Made by a program: the position numbers and the translations under genes
The notes under the pieces: model-generated
Told to the model about the DNA's origin: nothing
The model's input: the letters and a program-made list of their open reading frames with translations, nothing else
The model's database searches: none
In this document: positions 1 to 8,763 of the stretch, one piece after another
Position numbering within the stretch: position 1 is the stretch's first letter
Layout: each line of letters opens with the position of its first letter
NCBI GenBank assembly: GCA_022764505.1
Contig: JALEQJ010000006.1
Location: 17,492 to 81,491 of the forward strand
Source of the DNA: Phocaeicola sp.
Lineage (GTDB): Bacteria; Bacteroidota; Bacteroidia; Bacteroidales; Bacteroidaceae
DNA: 64,000 nt
Direction: 5' to 3'

Positions 1-154
1 AACTTCAATGCAAGTTTATGTATTTTGTGTATAGAGTTTACACTTTGCGTTTTGTTTCTTGTAGGTTCCAGACTATACTGAATACTTCTGATACTTATAT
101 ATGCTCTCTTTGGGAATATAAGGAAAAGTATAATCATACTCCGATAAAAAGATT

Positions 155-162
155 TACCTTTG
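155..162 (+). promoter_or_regulatory. Putative -7 box upstream of tdk
   Basis: TACCTTTG matches the Bacteroidetes -7 consensus TAnnTTTG and lies 37 bases before the tdk ATG. No good TTTG -33 box is visible 19 bases upstream. The first 150 bases of the window otherwise hold no feature I can support. Confidence 0.45.
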
Positions 163-198
163 CTTCATCGTTTAACTATACTTTTTTGACTTCATACA

Positions 199-783
199 AT
201 GGTAGTACACTCAGAAGATTATAAAGCAGAAACACATAGGAGAGGTAGGATAGAGGTGATTTGTGGTTCTATGTTCTCTGGTAAGACAGAAGAACTAATA
301 CGTAGATTGAAGCGCGCTTCTTTTGCCAGGCAGAAAGTAGAGATTTTCAAGCCTGCCATAGATACTCGTTATTCTGATAGTGAAGTGGTTTCTCACGACA
401 AGAATGCTATTGCTTCTACACCGGTGGAAACTTCTGCATCTATTTTATTGATGAGTGCAGGGATAGATGTAGTAGGAATAGACGAAGCTCAATTTTTTGA
501 CGAAGGTTTGGTAAACGTTTGCAATCAATTGGCAGCGAATGGGATACGAGTTATTATTGCAGGATTAGATATGGATTTCAAGGGATTGCCTTTCGGTCCT
601 ATGCCTGCCCTCTGTGCAGTAGCAGACGATGTAAGCAAGGTACACGCTATATGTGTAGAATGTGGAGATTTGGCTTATGTATCTCATCGCATTGTAGATG
701 GAGAAAACAGAGTATTGTTGGGTGAAAAAGCAGAATACGAACCGCTTTGCAGGCATTGTTATCTTAAAAAGCAAAATAAATAG
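199..783 (+). CDS. tdk: Thymidine kinase (type II)
   Basis: This 194-residue protein phosphorylates thymidine to dTMP in the cytoplasmic pyrimidine salvage pathway. The P-loop GSMFSGKT lies near residue 23, the Walker B-like IDEAQFF near residue 95, and the lasso/zinc region carries two Cys pairs (CVEC near 152 and CRHC near 185), the hallmark of type II (human TK1-like) enzymes. Length is normal for bacterial Tdk. The ATG at 199 follows a TAnnTTTG box by 37 bases. The AI-2E family permease starts 18 bases after the stop, so the two are probably co-transcribed. Confidence 0.96.
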   Translation: MVVHSEDYKAETHRRGRIEVICGSMFSGKTEELIRRLKRASFARQKVEIFKPAIDTRYSDSEVVSHDKNAIASTPVETSASILLMSAGIDVVGIDEAQFFDEGLVNVCNQLAANGIRVIIAGLDMDFKGLPFGPMPALCAVADDVSKVHAICVECGDLAYVSHRIVDGENRVLLGEKAEYEPLCRHCYLKKQNK

Positions 784-801
784 TATTATAATAAGGAGTA
801 T

Positions 802-1980
802 ATGCCGATATTGAATCAAAAGAAAATCACTTTCGATAGTTTTATACGTGGTATATTGGCTATCTTATTATTGGTAGGTATACTTATGCTTGTCAATAAG
901 CTGGGTAATGTACTTTTGCCTTTCTTTTTGGCTTGGTTTGTCGCTTATTTGGTGTATCCTATCGTCTTATTCTTCCAGCAGACCTTACATTTTAGAAGTC
1001 GCATTCTATCTATTATAGCTACTATGATGTTCTTAATGGTAATCTTGGGATTGGCTATATGGATTCTTTTTCCTCCTGTCGTTTCAGAGTTACTGCGTTT
1101 GAAAAATATAGTAGAGGCTTATTTATTGCAAGGAGAAAATGGAACTGCACTTTCGGAAGTACTCAATAATATATTGTTGAAGTATTTAGATGCAGGGTGG
1201 TTACAAAATCTCATCAATGCAGAGAACTTGTTTCAGGCAATTCAGATTATAACTCCTAAAATCAGTGCCATTATAAGCACCTCTTTTGATTTAGTGGTAA
1301 TGTTGTTTACTGCGTTCGTAACCTTATTATACTTCATTTTCATACTTTTGGACTATGAACGGATAGGGAATAACTGGATTACTTTATTACCAAAGAAATA
1401 TCGGCCTGTAGCCTTAAAGCTTACTACAGATGTAGTAGAGGGTATGAATCGTTATTTCCGTGGACAAGCATTGATCGCTACCTGTGTAGGTGTTCTCTTT
1501 AGTATAGGTTTTCTTATGATAGACTTTCCTTTGGCGATAGTGTTGGGGTTGTTTATCGGTTTGCTCAATATGGTTCCTTATTTACAAATCATAGGTTTTA
1601 TTCCTACCATCTTATTAGCTTTATTGAAGAGTGTAGAGACCGGAACTAACTTTTGGGGTATATTAGGTTTAGCACTTTTGGTATTTGCTGTAGTGCAAAT
1701 CATACAAGATGCCTATCTGACTCCACGCATTATGGGAAAAGTAACAGGGCTAAATCCTGCCGTTATTTTGCTATCACTGTCTATTTGGGGATCTTTAATG
1801 GGATTTTTAGGTATGATTATAGCATTACCGGCTACTACCTTGTTGCTCTCTTACTATAAACATTACATTCACAGGAAAAATCTTTATGATGAGTATTTGG
1901 AACGTAATCTGAAGTCAAAGAATACAGGGGTAAAAGAGCCTTATCCGAATGAAGTTTTTCAAGAAAATGCTAAAAAATGA
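802..1980 (+). CDS. AI-2E family transporter / PerM-type permease
   Basis: A 392-residue polytopic inner-membrane protein. Hydrophobic segments at about residues 15-35, 37-55, 70-90, 165-185 and several between 225 and 350 give the usual seven or eight helices of the AI-2E (UPF0118/PerM) family, with a large soluble loop between helices 3 and 4. The C-terminal PxIxG-like stretch (TPRIMGKVTGLNPAVILLSL) is characteristic of the family. Members have been linked to autoinducer-2 export or ion transport, but the substrate here cannot be inferred. It follows tdk by 18 bases, probably as one transcript. The polar, Lys-rich tail is presumably cytoplasmic. Confidence 0.88.
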   Translation: MPILNQKKITFDSFIRGILAILLLVGILMLVNKLGNVLLPFFLAWFVAYLVYPIVLFFQQTLHFRSRILSIIATMMFLMVILGLAIWILFPPVVSELLRLKNIVEAYLLQGENGTALSEVLNNILLKYLDAGWLQNLINAENLFQAIQIITPKISAIISTSFDLVVMLFTAFVTLLYFIFILLDYERIGNNWITLLPKKYRPVALKLTTDVVEGMNRYFRGQALIATCVGVLFSIGFLMIDFPLAIVLGLFIGLLNMVPYLQIIGFIPTILLALLKSVETGTNFWGILGLALLVFAVVQIIQDAYLTPRIMGKVTGLNPAVILLSLSIWGSLMGFLGMIIALPATTLLLSYYKHYIHRKNLYDEYLERNLKSKNTGVKEPYPNEVFQENAKK

Positions 1981-2042
1981 AAAATAGACACTTGAAATAA
2001 TCGTTTTTTACTGAAAAAGGTTTCAAATCTATTTTTAACGCA

Positions 2043-2050
2043 TACCTTTG
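2043..2050 (+). promoter_or_regulatory. Promoter of the OmpA-family gene
   Basis: TACCTTTG is an exact TAnnTTTG -7 box. A T-rich GGTTT sequence lies 19 bases upstream, near the expected -33 position. The start codon is 90 bases downstream, giving a long A-rich leader, as is usual for highly expressed Bacteroidetes outer-membrane protein genes. Confidence 0.6.
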
Positions 2051-2140
2051 TACACAAATAGATTTAGCTAAAATATAGTCTAAATAGACATAAAAGCGTA
2101 AAACAACACATTTATACAATTTCAATCAAAAAAAATCGCA

Positions 2141-3421
2141 ATGCAAAAAGGATTTTTATTATGTGGGCTATTGTTTGGTTCAATAGCTATGCAAGCACAA
2201 ACTGTAATCAGACAAGACACTTTAGAATCTCAAGCAGTAGAGGTGCAAAAAGAAAAGTATGTAGAAGCTCGTAAGAATTGGTTCGTAGGGGCTGGTATTG
2301 GTGGTCATATCCATTTTTCGGATCATGACAAGCAAATGAAATTAGGAGATCGTATAACTCCAAAGTTTGAGTTCTTTGTAGGTAAGTGGTTCAATCCTTA
2401 TCTTGGTTTCCGTTTGGGTATTTCAGGAGGAACTTTGAAAGGTTTAGCTGGCTGGGATGATCACAAATCACCAAACTGGAATGTAAATTGGCATAATTAC
2501 AATGGTTTCATTACAGGAGCGGTTCGTGGAACAGAACCAGGTTCTGTAATCGGTGGAACTGTTTATGATAAACCGGGACATTCATACTCTCTCTACAGAA
2601 CAAAGATTAAGTATATGCACGTACCATTGGATTTCATGGTGAACCTATCCAATATACTTGCAGGAAACAATCCTGATCGTTTCTATTCTTTCATTCCTTA
2701 TGTAGGTCTTGGTTATGCTTTCACTCTGAATCAAAGTATTGATAAAAAATCTTCTAACAGCTTTACCGGAAATATCGGTATCTTGAATGAATTCCGTTTG
2801 AGCCGTAGATTGTCTTTGTACTTGGATCTGCGTGGAACTTTAATCAGCGACAAGTTTGACCAACAAATCGGTGGTAGATTGGATGGTATACCGGCAGCAT
2901 CATTAGGTTTGACTTATGTAATGAACAGAAAAGACAATGTACGTATCGTATATGTACCTACCGTTCAAATCGTAGAAAAACCGGTAGAAAAAATTGTAGA
3001 AGTAGAAAAGAGAGTAGAAATAGAAAAAGACTGCGAACCTTTGTATTTGCTCTTGGCTAACGTAACTTTCGACTTTGATAAATACAATATCAATGCTAAG
3101 TCTGCAGCAATCTTGGATCAAGCAGCAGAATTGTTGAAGAAAATGCCGGAACGTCGTTTCTTGATCTCGGGTTCTACAGATATTTTAGGAGATGGCAAGT
3201 ATAATGAAGCTCTTTCTGCTCGTCGTGCTGCAGCTGTAGTACAAGGATTGGAAGATAGAGGAGTTCCTACCAATATGTTGAAATCTCGTGGTTTAGGTAA
3301 TAGAGTAGCTACACTTCCTGCTTCTGCAAGTGAAAGTGCACGTGAAGGAGACCGTAAGGTAACAATAGAGCTTATCTCAAATATGGAGTACTGGAATGAA
3401 CTTCCTAAGAAAAGCTATTAA
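2141..3421 (+). CDS. OmpA-family outer membrane protein
   Basis: This 426-residue protein starts with a signal peptide (hydrophobic core LLCGLLFGSIAMQAQ, likely cleaved after AQA near residue 20). Residues about 40-270 look like an outer-membrane beta barrel with alternating aromatic/Gly strands. A short Val/Glu/Lys linker with repeated VEK follows (about 280-300). The C-terminal OmpA peptidoglycan-binding domain occupies about 305-415, with NVTFDFDKYNI and the TDxxGxxxYNxxLSxRRAxxV motif. The likely role is to anchor the outer membrane to peptidoglycan, resembling the major OmpA-like proteins of Porphyromonas and Bacteroides. It stands alone, with its own promoter and a hairpin downstream. 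Confidence 0.93.
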   Translation: MQKGFLLCGLLFGSIAMQAQTVIRQDTLESQAVEVQKEKYVEARKNWFVGAGIGGHIHFSDHDKQMKLGDRITPKFEFFVGKWFNPYLGFRLGISGGTLKGLAGWDDHKSPNWNVNWHNYNGFITGAVRGTEPGSVIGGTVYDKPGHSYSLYRTKIKYMHVPLDFMVNLSNILAGNNPDRFYSFIPYVGLGYAFTLNQSIDKKSSNSFTGNIGILNEFRLSRRLSLYLDLRGTLISDKFDQQIGGRLDGIPAASLGLTYVMNRKDNVRIVYVPTVQIVEKPVEKIVEVEKRVEIEKDCEPLYLLLANVTFDFDKYNINAKSAAILDQAAELLKKMPERRFLISGSTDILGDGKYNEALSARRAAAVVQGLEDRGVPTNMLKSRGLGNRVATLPASASESAREGDRKVTIELISNMEYWNELPKKSY

Positions 3422-3467
3422 GAATCTATAGGAGAAAATAGACACTTCGATTTTTAATCCAATGTAT

Positions 3468-3511
3468 AAGAGATACCTATAAGGGAGAAAATTCCTTTGT
3501 AGGCATCTCTT
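3468..3511 (+). terminator. Hairpin after the OmpA-family gene
   Basis: AAGAGATACC...GGCATCTCTT forms a long, slightly imperfect stem around the AAGGGAgaaaaTTCCTTT core. It lies between the OmpA-family stop and the glycan cluster. The trailing T-run is short, so this may be a partial terminator or an mRNA-stabilising hairpin. Confidence 0.55.
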
Positions 3512-3532
3512 TGCATATAATAACCTTTCTAC

Positions 3533-4489
3533 ATGAAACTATCAGATCTACAAGTTTCTTCAGTATCCGGCTGTGTGCCTGTGGTAATAGCTTTTACACC
3601 CAATTATTTTATACCGGCTATCACTTGTTTATTTTCTATGCTGAAGTCTGATACTTCCCAAGCGAAGTATCATGTGATATGTTTACTCACAGAACCTCTG
3701 CCGGAAAATCAGGTGCAATTATTGCATTCTTTGGATCCGCATCAAAGAATGATTTATTCTTTTGTTCAGCTTCCTACAGAAATGGAAGGTATTTATGTAG
3801 ATGCACGTTATACTATAGCAGCCTCTTTTAGATTATTACTACCGGAACTGTTGAATGAGTATGATAAAGTGATCTATACAGATTGCGATGTGATAATAAG
3901 AAACGACTTATCGGAGCTATATTATAATACAGACTTGGAGGAAAATTATTTGGGAGCTATTTATGAGTCACCATTGGAGTTTCAACGTTCTTATATAGAA
4001 AGTATAGGGTGTACTCTCGGTAAATACTTCAATTCAGGCTTTTTACTTATGAATCTCAAAAAAATGAGAGAAGACAGAATTTCAGAACGTCTTATAGAAG
4101 CTCTGAAAGTAGAGTACCTACAATTCCCGGATCAAGACGTACTCAATATGATTTGCAAAAATGCGATTCTCCCTCTTGCGCCTTGGTACAATAGTATACG
4201 TACTTTTTTCTTGCCACAATATAAGTCGGAGTTTCTAAAAATATATACTCTTGCAGACTGGGACAGAGTACAAAAGAGTGGAACTATACACTACACAGGT
4301 GCTAAGCCTTGGAATGCACACACTGTAGAGTTTAATATTTGGTGGGATTATTATAAAAAATTGCCGGTACCAATAAAAGAAGGCTTCCCCGTTAATAAGA
4401 AACTGTATTTCTTGTCTGTATTATATGATTTGCCCTTTGGGAAGAGCTTTATTTCACTTTTGAGAACTATAGTACGCAAATTAAAATGA
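3533..4489 (+). CDS. Glycosyltransferase family 8 protein
   Basis: A 318-residue retaining glycosyltransferase of the GT8 (LgtC/GspA-like) fold, predicted to add a sugar from a nucleotide donor to a surface glycan. Visible family features are the N-terminal PVVIAFTPNYF strand, the metal-binding DxD motif in YTDCDVIIRNDL (about residue 117), FNSGFLLMNL (about 165), FPDQDVLN (about 205) and the C-terminal HYTGAKPWN (about 262). The C-terminus is basic and hydrophobic, as in membrane-peripheral GT8 enzymes. It is the first gene of the glycan cluster and overlaps the next gene by 4 bases (ATGA), which suggests translational coupling. Donor and acceptor sugars cannot be told. Confidence 0.9.
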   Translation: MKLSDLQVSSVSGCVPVVIAFTPNYFIPAITCLFSMLKSDTSQAKYHVICLLTEPLPENQVQLLHSLDPHQRMIYSFVQLPTEMEGIYVDARYTIAASFRLLLPELLNEYDKVIYTDCDVIIRNDLSELYYNTDLEENYLGAIYESPLEFQRSYIESIGCTLGKYFNSGFLLMNLKKMREDRISERLIEALKVEYLQFPDQDVLNMICKNAILPLAPWYNSIRTFFLPQYKSEFLKIYTLADWDRVQKSGTIHYTGAKPWNAHTVEFNIWWDYYKKLPVPIKEGFPVNKKLYFLSVLYDLPFGKSFISLLRTIVRKLK

Positions 4490-5382
4490 AACACGCATAT
4501 CTTATATTAGCTCATGCTGAATTTGAAGTACTACGCTTATTAGTTGCCCTCTTGGACAATGAGAAAAATGATATTTATATACATTTTGATAAGAAAGTAA
4601 AAGAACCTCCTCGTATCAATACGGTTTACTCAAACGTATATCCAATAGAGAAGCGCATAGATGTTCGTTGGGCAGATGTAAGTATGATAGAGGCAGAGTA
4701 TGCACTTTTTGAAGCTGCATACCATAACGGTAATTATGATTATTTTCATTTGCTATCTGGTGTAGACCTACCTTTGAAGCCAATATCTGAGATAGATTAT
4801 TTTTTTACGCTTCATGCGGGGAAAGAATTTATTGGATTCCATCAGGAAGATATTACAGAAGAATTGAATAGAAGACTGCAACGTTTTCATCTTTTCCCAA
4901 AAACTTTTAGAGAAAGAACGGGAATAGTTATATTCTTGAAACGGCTCATTCGTTTTTCTTTCTTAAATTTGCAGAAATATATAGGATATAAACGACACAA
5001 AAATAAGGTTTTTCAAAAAGGAACACAGTGGGTAAGTTTAACAAACAATTTTGTAGCTTATTTACTCTCTATCAAAGAAGAGCAACTTTCTCTTTATCAG
5101 AACACATTTTGTGCAGATGAGAGTTTCGTACAAACGATTTGTTGGAATACTCCTTTCAGAGAACATATTTATAATGCACATCACGAAGGGTTAGGTTGTA
5201 TGCGAGCAATAAATTGGGTAAATGGTGAAATTAAGAACTATACTTCTCAAGAGGTAGAAAAGCTTTTGGACACTCCTTATCTTTGGGGACGTAAGTTTAC
5301 ATCTCAGAACATAGAGGACTGGAAACAGATAAAAGAAAGAATAAGCACTATGTGCCATGAAAGAATTGACACCACAAAATAG
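4486..5382 (+). CDS. Core-2/I-branching enzyme-like glycosyltransferase (GT14)
   Basis: A 298-residue protein resembling the beta-1,6-N-acetylglucosaminyltransferase (core-2/I-branching) family: MKHAYLILAHAEFE at the start, WADVSMIEAE near residue 65, FHLLSGVDLPLKP near 87, KGTQWVSLT near 182 and CADESFVQTICWN near 208. Animal members branch O-glycans. Bacterial members usually sit, as here, in capsule or LPS clusters and need no DxD metal motif. It overlaps the GT8 gene by 4 bases and the downstream acyltransferase by 26 bases, so it is embedded in an operon. Assignment to family is good; the linkage it makes is unknown. Confidence 0.85.
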   Translation: MKHAYLILAHAEFEVLRLLVALLDNEKNDIYIHFDKKVKEPPRINTVYSNVYPIEKRIDVRWADVSMIEAEYALFEAAYHNGNYDYFHLLSGVDLPLKPISEIDYFFTLHAGKEFIGFHQEDITEELNRRLQRFHLFPKTFRERTGIVIFLKRLIRFSFLNLQKYIGYKRHKNKVFQKGTQWVSLTNNFVAYLLSIKEEQLSLYQNTFCADESFVQTICWNTPFREHIYNAHHEGLGCMRAINWVNGEIKNYTSQEVEKLLDTPYLWGRKFTSQNIEDWKQIKERISTMCHERIDTTK

Positions 5383-6430
5383 ACAATCCATACTATTTGA
5401 TGCCGTACGCTTTCCATTGATTTATTTGGTACTGATCATACACGTGCTTCCACCGGATCTAAAAGTTTTAGAGTGGACATTTACAGATATGAACCTTTAT
5501 ACATGGATATCGGAAGGTATTTCTCACAATTATGGTCGTATGGCGGTACCTACATTCTTTGTTATTTCCGGATATTTTTTCTTTTTCAAGTTGAAAGACT
5601 GGACTTTTGATTTTTATTCAAATCAATTGAGGAAGAGAGTAAAGACATTGCTTGTTCCTTTTTTACTATGGAATACTTTATTGATAGGAGTAACTTTGGC
5701 AGTTTTTTATAGCTTAGAATTTCTGGGAATACAACATAATAACACATTAGAGCTCTTTGATGAATACAACTTTTTTGAGTTACAATGGATGCCGATAGAT
5801 TTACCTTTATGGTATGTAAGAGATTTAATGTGTATGGTGCTACTTTCTCCTGTATTTTATTTCTTTTTCAAGTATTTACGTATGATAGGCGTATTGCTGA
5901 TTACACTGTTTTATTTATCAATATGGGAGTCTGAGATACCGGGTTTCAGTTCTACCGCTATTTATTTCTTTGGCATAGGCGCCTATTGGGGGATAGAAAA
6001 GAAGAGTGTCTTACAAGAGTTGAAAGCACTGAAATGGTTCTCTTATATTCTTACACCTGTATTATTGTTGGTAGCTACTTATTACAATGGTATTGAACCC
6101 TACCATGAATATGTGATACGTCCTTGTATTATTTTTTCTATAGTGTCTTTCTTGTTTATTATGGATAGCCTTTTGGAAAATGATTTTGTAAGACAATGGT
6201 GTATTAGATTATCTCCAATGGTCTTTTTTGTTTTGGCAATTCATGAATTCTATATCAAGAATTGGTTGAAAGGAGCTTTTTACCGTACTCCTTTAGGAAA
6301 TTCAGGTTGGGGAATGCTTCTTGGTTATATACTAATGCCTCTTTTGGCTTGGTTGATTTGTGTCGGAATTTATAAGGTTTGGATAAAAATCTCTCCTCGC
6401 ACACTCGCCATTTTAACAGGGGATAGGTAA
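5357..6430 (+). CDS. Acyltransferase 3 family membrane protein
   Basis: This 357-residue integral membrane protein has about ten hydrophobic helices. The N-terminal RFPLIYLVLIIHV carries the family's conserved His on helix 1, and FVISGYFFF follows near residue 70. Acyltransferase 3 proteins (OafA/WecH-like) transfer acetyl or other acyl groups to surface polysaccharides. The start overlaps the previous gene by 26 bases. No upstream start would remove the overlap without losing the first helix. A second family member (10967-11887) closes the cluster, so two different acylations, or two sites, are plausible. Confidence 0.87.
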   Translation: MKELTPQNRQSILFDAVRFPLIYLVLIIHVLPPDLKVLEWTFTDMNLYTWISEGISHNYGRMAVPTFFVISGYFFFFKLKDWTFDFYSNQLRKRVKTLLVPFLLWNTLLIGVTLAVFYSLEFLGIQHNNTLELFDEYNFFELQWMPIDLPLWYVRDLMCMVLLSPVFYFFFKYLRMIGVLLITLFYLSIWESEIPGFSSTAIYFFGIGAYWGIEKKSVLQELKALKWFSYILTPVLLLVATYYNGIEPYHEYVIRPCIIFSIVSFLFIMDSLLENDFVRQWCIRLSPMVFFVLAIHEFYIKNWLKGAFYRTPLGNSGWGMLLGYILMPLLAWLICVGIYKVWIKISPRTLAILTGDR

Positions 6431-6439
6431 TGTTTTGCT

Positions 6440-7426
6440 ATGGATAAAGTTGTATCAATCATAATTCCTATGTACAATGTAGGAGCTTATATAGAAGCTT
6501 GCCTACAAAGTCTTTATGCACAAACCTATCCGCACTTGGAAGTGATTTTGGTCAATGATTGTAGTGTAGATGATACAAAATATCGTATTCAGCAATTTTT
6601 GAACAGTCATTCCTCTCAGTCTATAGACGTAAAAATTATAGATCATACAGAAAATAAAGGCGTAGCCGCTGCTCGTAACACAGGATTATCTTATGCCACA
6701 GGGGAGTATTTGTATTATGTAGATGCAGACGATAGAATAGAATGTAATACTATAGAGACGTTGCTGCGTACAGCCATAGATACAAAGGCAGATATTGTAG
6801 GCTGTGAATGGTTCTTGAGCTATCATAAAAATGAGCGAAGAATGGTACAACCTACTGTAAATACATCTGAGGAAGCTTTTCATCATTTTGTATCAGGAAC
6901 ACTTCGTTGGAATTTGTGGCTGTTTTTGGTGAAAAGAGAGTTATATACCAAGCACCAAATAGCCTTTATAGAAGGTATGAATATGGGTGAAGATATGATG
7001 GTTATGGGTAAACTTATATTGTCTGCCAATAAAGTAGTAGTAGTTCATAAACCATTGTATCACTATGTACAAACCAATAGTGCTTCTCTCACAAAAGAAT
7101 CCTCAGAAAGACATAGATACCAAGTAACAAGCAATATGCGATCATTGGAAGAATTTGCTTGTACTCAAGGTAATAAAAGCGTGAATGAACAAATACAATA
7201 CTTAAAACTGAGCATCAAATTGCCTCTGCTGATGAGTGATAGTAAAGAAAATTATATCACATGGTTAGAATGGTTTCCAGAAGCAAATGCTTATATTACC
7301 AAGAATAAAACTCAAGCCTTCCGAACACGGTTAGTGCAAATATGGGCTGTCAAACGATATTTTTTCTTATTAAAACTCTACTATAGATGTGTCTTCAAAT
7401 TTATCTATGGTGTTCTCTATAAATAA
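6440..7426 (+). CDS. Glycosyltransferase family 2 protein
   Basis: A 328-residue GT-A fold inverting glycosyltransferase. The N-terminal VSIIIPMYNVGAYIEACLQS, EVILVNDCSVDDT near residue 35, NKGVAAARNTGLSYATGEY near 75 and the DxD-like YYVDADDRIE near 92 are textbook GT2 signatures. GEDMMVMGKL near residue 180 matches the usual ED catalytic region. The C-terminus has basic and aromatic stretches that could sit on the inner membrane. It lies 9 bases after the acyltransferase and 5 bases before the polymerase-like gene. Substrates are not predictable. Confidence 0.92.
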   Translation: MDKVVSIIIPMYNVGAYIEACLQSLYAQTYPHLEVILVNDCSVDDTKYRIQQFLNSHSSQSIDVKIIDHTENKGVAAARNTGLSYATGEYLYYVDADDRIECNTIETLLRTAIDTKADIVGCEWFLSYHKNERRMVQPTVNTSEEAFHHFVSGTLRWNLWLFLVKRELYTKHQIAFIEGMNMGEDMMVMGKLILSANKVVVVHKPLYHYVQTNSASLTKESSERHRYQVTSNMRSLEEFACTQGNKSVNEQIQYLKLSIKLPLLMSDSKENYITWLEWFPEANAYITKNKTQAFRTRLVQIWAVKRYFFLLKLYYRCVFKFIYGVLYK

Positions 7427-7431
7427 CGTAT

Positions 7432-8763
7432 ATGAAAACGATACTATATATAATAATAGGAATGCTATGTAGCTTTTTCCTTTTCCCTTTTAGCTTCACA
7501 TTCTTACCCTCTTTGAATATGAAGATGGTAGCTGCATCTGTGGGTGTTGTATTTTTCCTATTAGAAAATTTATCACAAGGAGGTCTATTTTTAAAGAGAG
7601 AGTTACTTATAGCTTTGGTGTTGGCAGTTTTGTTTTCTCTCACATGTTATTTCTCGGCAGAATATAATGGTACGGGAGATTATAGTTATGCAAGCTATAT
7701 ATTTTCAGCATTGACATGGTTATTTGCTGCTTATGCAGTTATTACTCTCTTGCGGAAAGTACATGGTAGAGCGAGTTTTCGGTTACTTACTTATTACTTT
7801 GTAGCAGTATGTGTGTTCCAATGTGCTATGGCAATACTGATAGACAATGTAGCTATAGTGAAAAGTGTAGTAGATACTTATATTTTCCAAGGACAAGAAT
7901 TCTTGGAAAAAGTGGATAGACTATATGGAATAGGTGCACAATTGGATTTTGGTGGGATTCGTTTTGGACTTGTTTTGGTAATGTTGACTTCTGTGGTTTG
8001 TGGTCATAAAGAGGTGCAGAAAAATAGATGGTTGATATTTTATTTACTTTTCTCTTTTGTTATCATTTTAGGATTGGGAAATATGATTTCTCGTACTACT
8101 ACGGTGGGTGGTATTTTTGCTCTTCTCATTATGGCACTATCTACAGGGTTAGAGCGTCTCTTGATCAAGAGGCATATGGTAAAAACATACAACACCTTAT
8201 TGCTTGTTTTGTTCGTAGTAGTTCCTATTGCAATATACTTATATAATACAAATGACTTTTTTCATGAGCAGTTTCGTTTTGCTTTTGAAGGTTTCTTTAA
8301 TTGGGTAGAGAACGGAAAATGGGAAACAGGATCTACGAACAAGCTTAATGAAGAAATGTGGGTTTGGCCTACAGATATACAAACTTGGATTATAGGAACA
8401 GGAAAATTCGGATTGTTTGTCTTCTCAACAGATGTGGGGTATTGCAGATTTATTCTTTATTGTGGTCTTATAGGTTTTGGTATATTTGCTATTTTCTTAA
8501 CTTACTCACCTTTCGTCTTGTATAAGAAGTTCAAACCCTATAAATTAGCTTTCCTATCTTTTGCACTCTTAACTTTTGTGTATTGGATAAAGGTGGCTAC
8601 AGATATATTCTTTATCTATGCTTTATTTTATTGGATAGAAGAAGAGGAAGAAGCCTTAGATCATATAGATGAAGAAGATTATTATGATGATGAAGGCGAA
8701 GAGATTATAGATATAGACGAAGAAGCGAATGAAGATAGTTTATTGCATAGCAGGTACCTATAA
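7432..8763 (+). CDS. O-antigen polymerase/ligase-like membrane protein with acidic tail
   Basis: This 443-residue polytopic protein has roughly ten to twelve hydrophobic helices, with a larger extracytoplasmic loop at about residues 275-320 (FFHEQFRFAFEGFFNWVENG region). That layout fits Wzy-type O-antigen polymerases or WaaL ligases. The family call rests on topology and context, since no short motif is decisive. It is unusual in ending with about 45 residues that are mostly Asp and Glu (EEEEEALDHIDEEDYYDDEG and beyond). The coding sequence runs 35 bases into the next gene. The tail is in frame with no disturbance, so I take it as real. Confidence 0.72.
   Translation: MKTILYIIIGMLCSFFLFPFSFTFLPSLNMKMVAASVGVVFFLLENLSQGGLFLKRELLIALVLAVLFSLTCYFSAEYNGTGDYSYASYIFSALTWLFAAYAVITLLRKVHGRASFRLLTYYFVAVCVFQCAMAILIDNVAIVKSVVDTYIFQGQEFLEKVDRLYGIGAQLDFGGIRFGLVLVMLTSVVCGHKEVQKNRWLIFYLLFSFVIILGLGNMISRTTTVGGIFALLIMALSTGLERLLIKRHMVKTYNTLLLVLFVVVPIAIYLYNTNDFFHEQFRFAFEGFFNWVENGKWETGSTNKLNEEMWVWPTDIQTWIIGTGKFGLFVFSTDVGYCRFILYCGLIGFGIFAIFLTYSPFVLYKKFKPYKLAFLSFALLTFVYWIKVATDIFFIYALFYWIEEEEEALDHIDEEDYYDDEGEEIIDIDEEANEDSLLHSRYL

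Noticed and set aside
18-224. 68-codon ORF before tdk
   Set aside because: It overlaps the tdk start and has composition like non-coding DNA and no recognisable motif; the tdk promoter box lies inside it.
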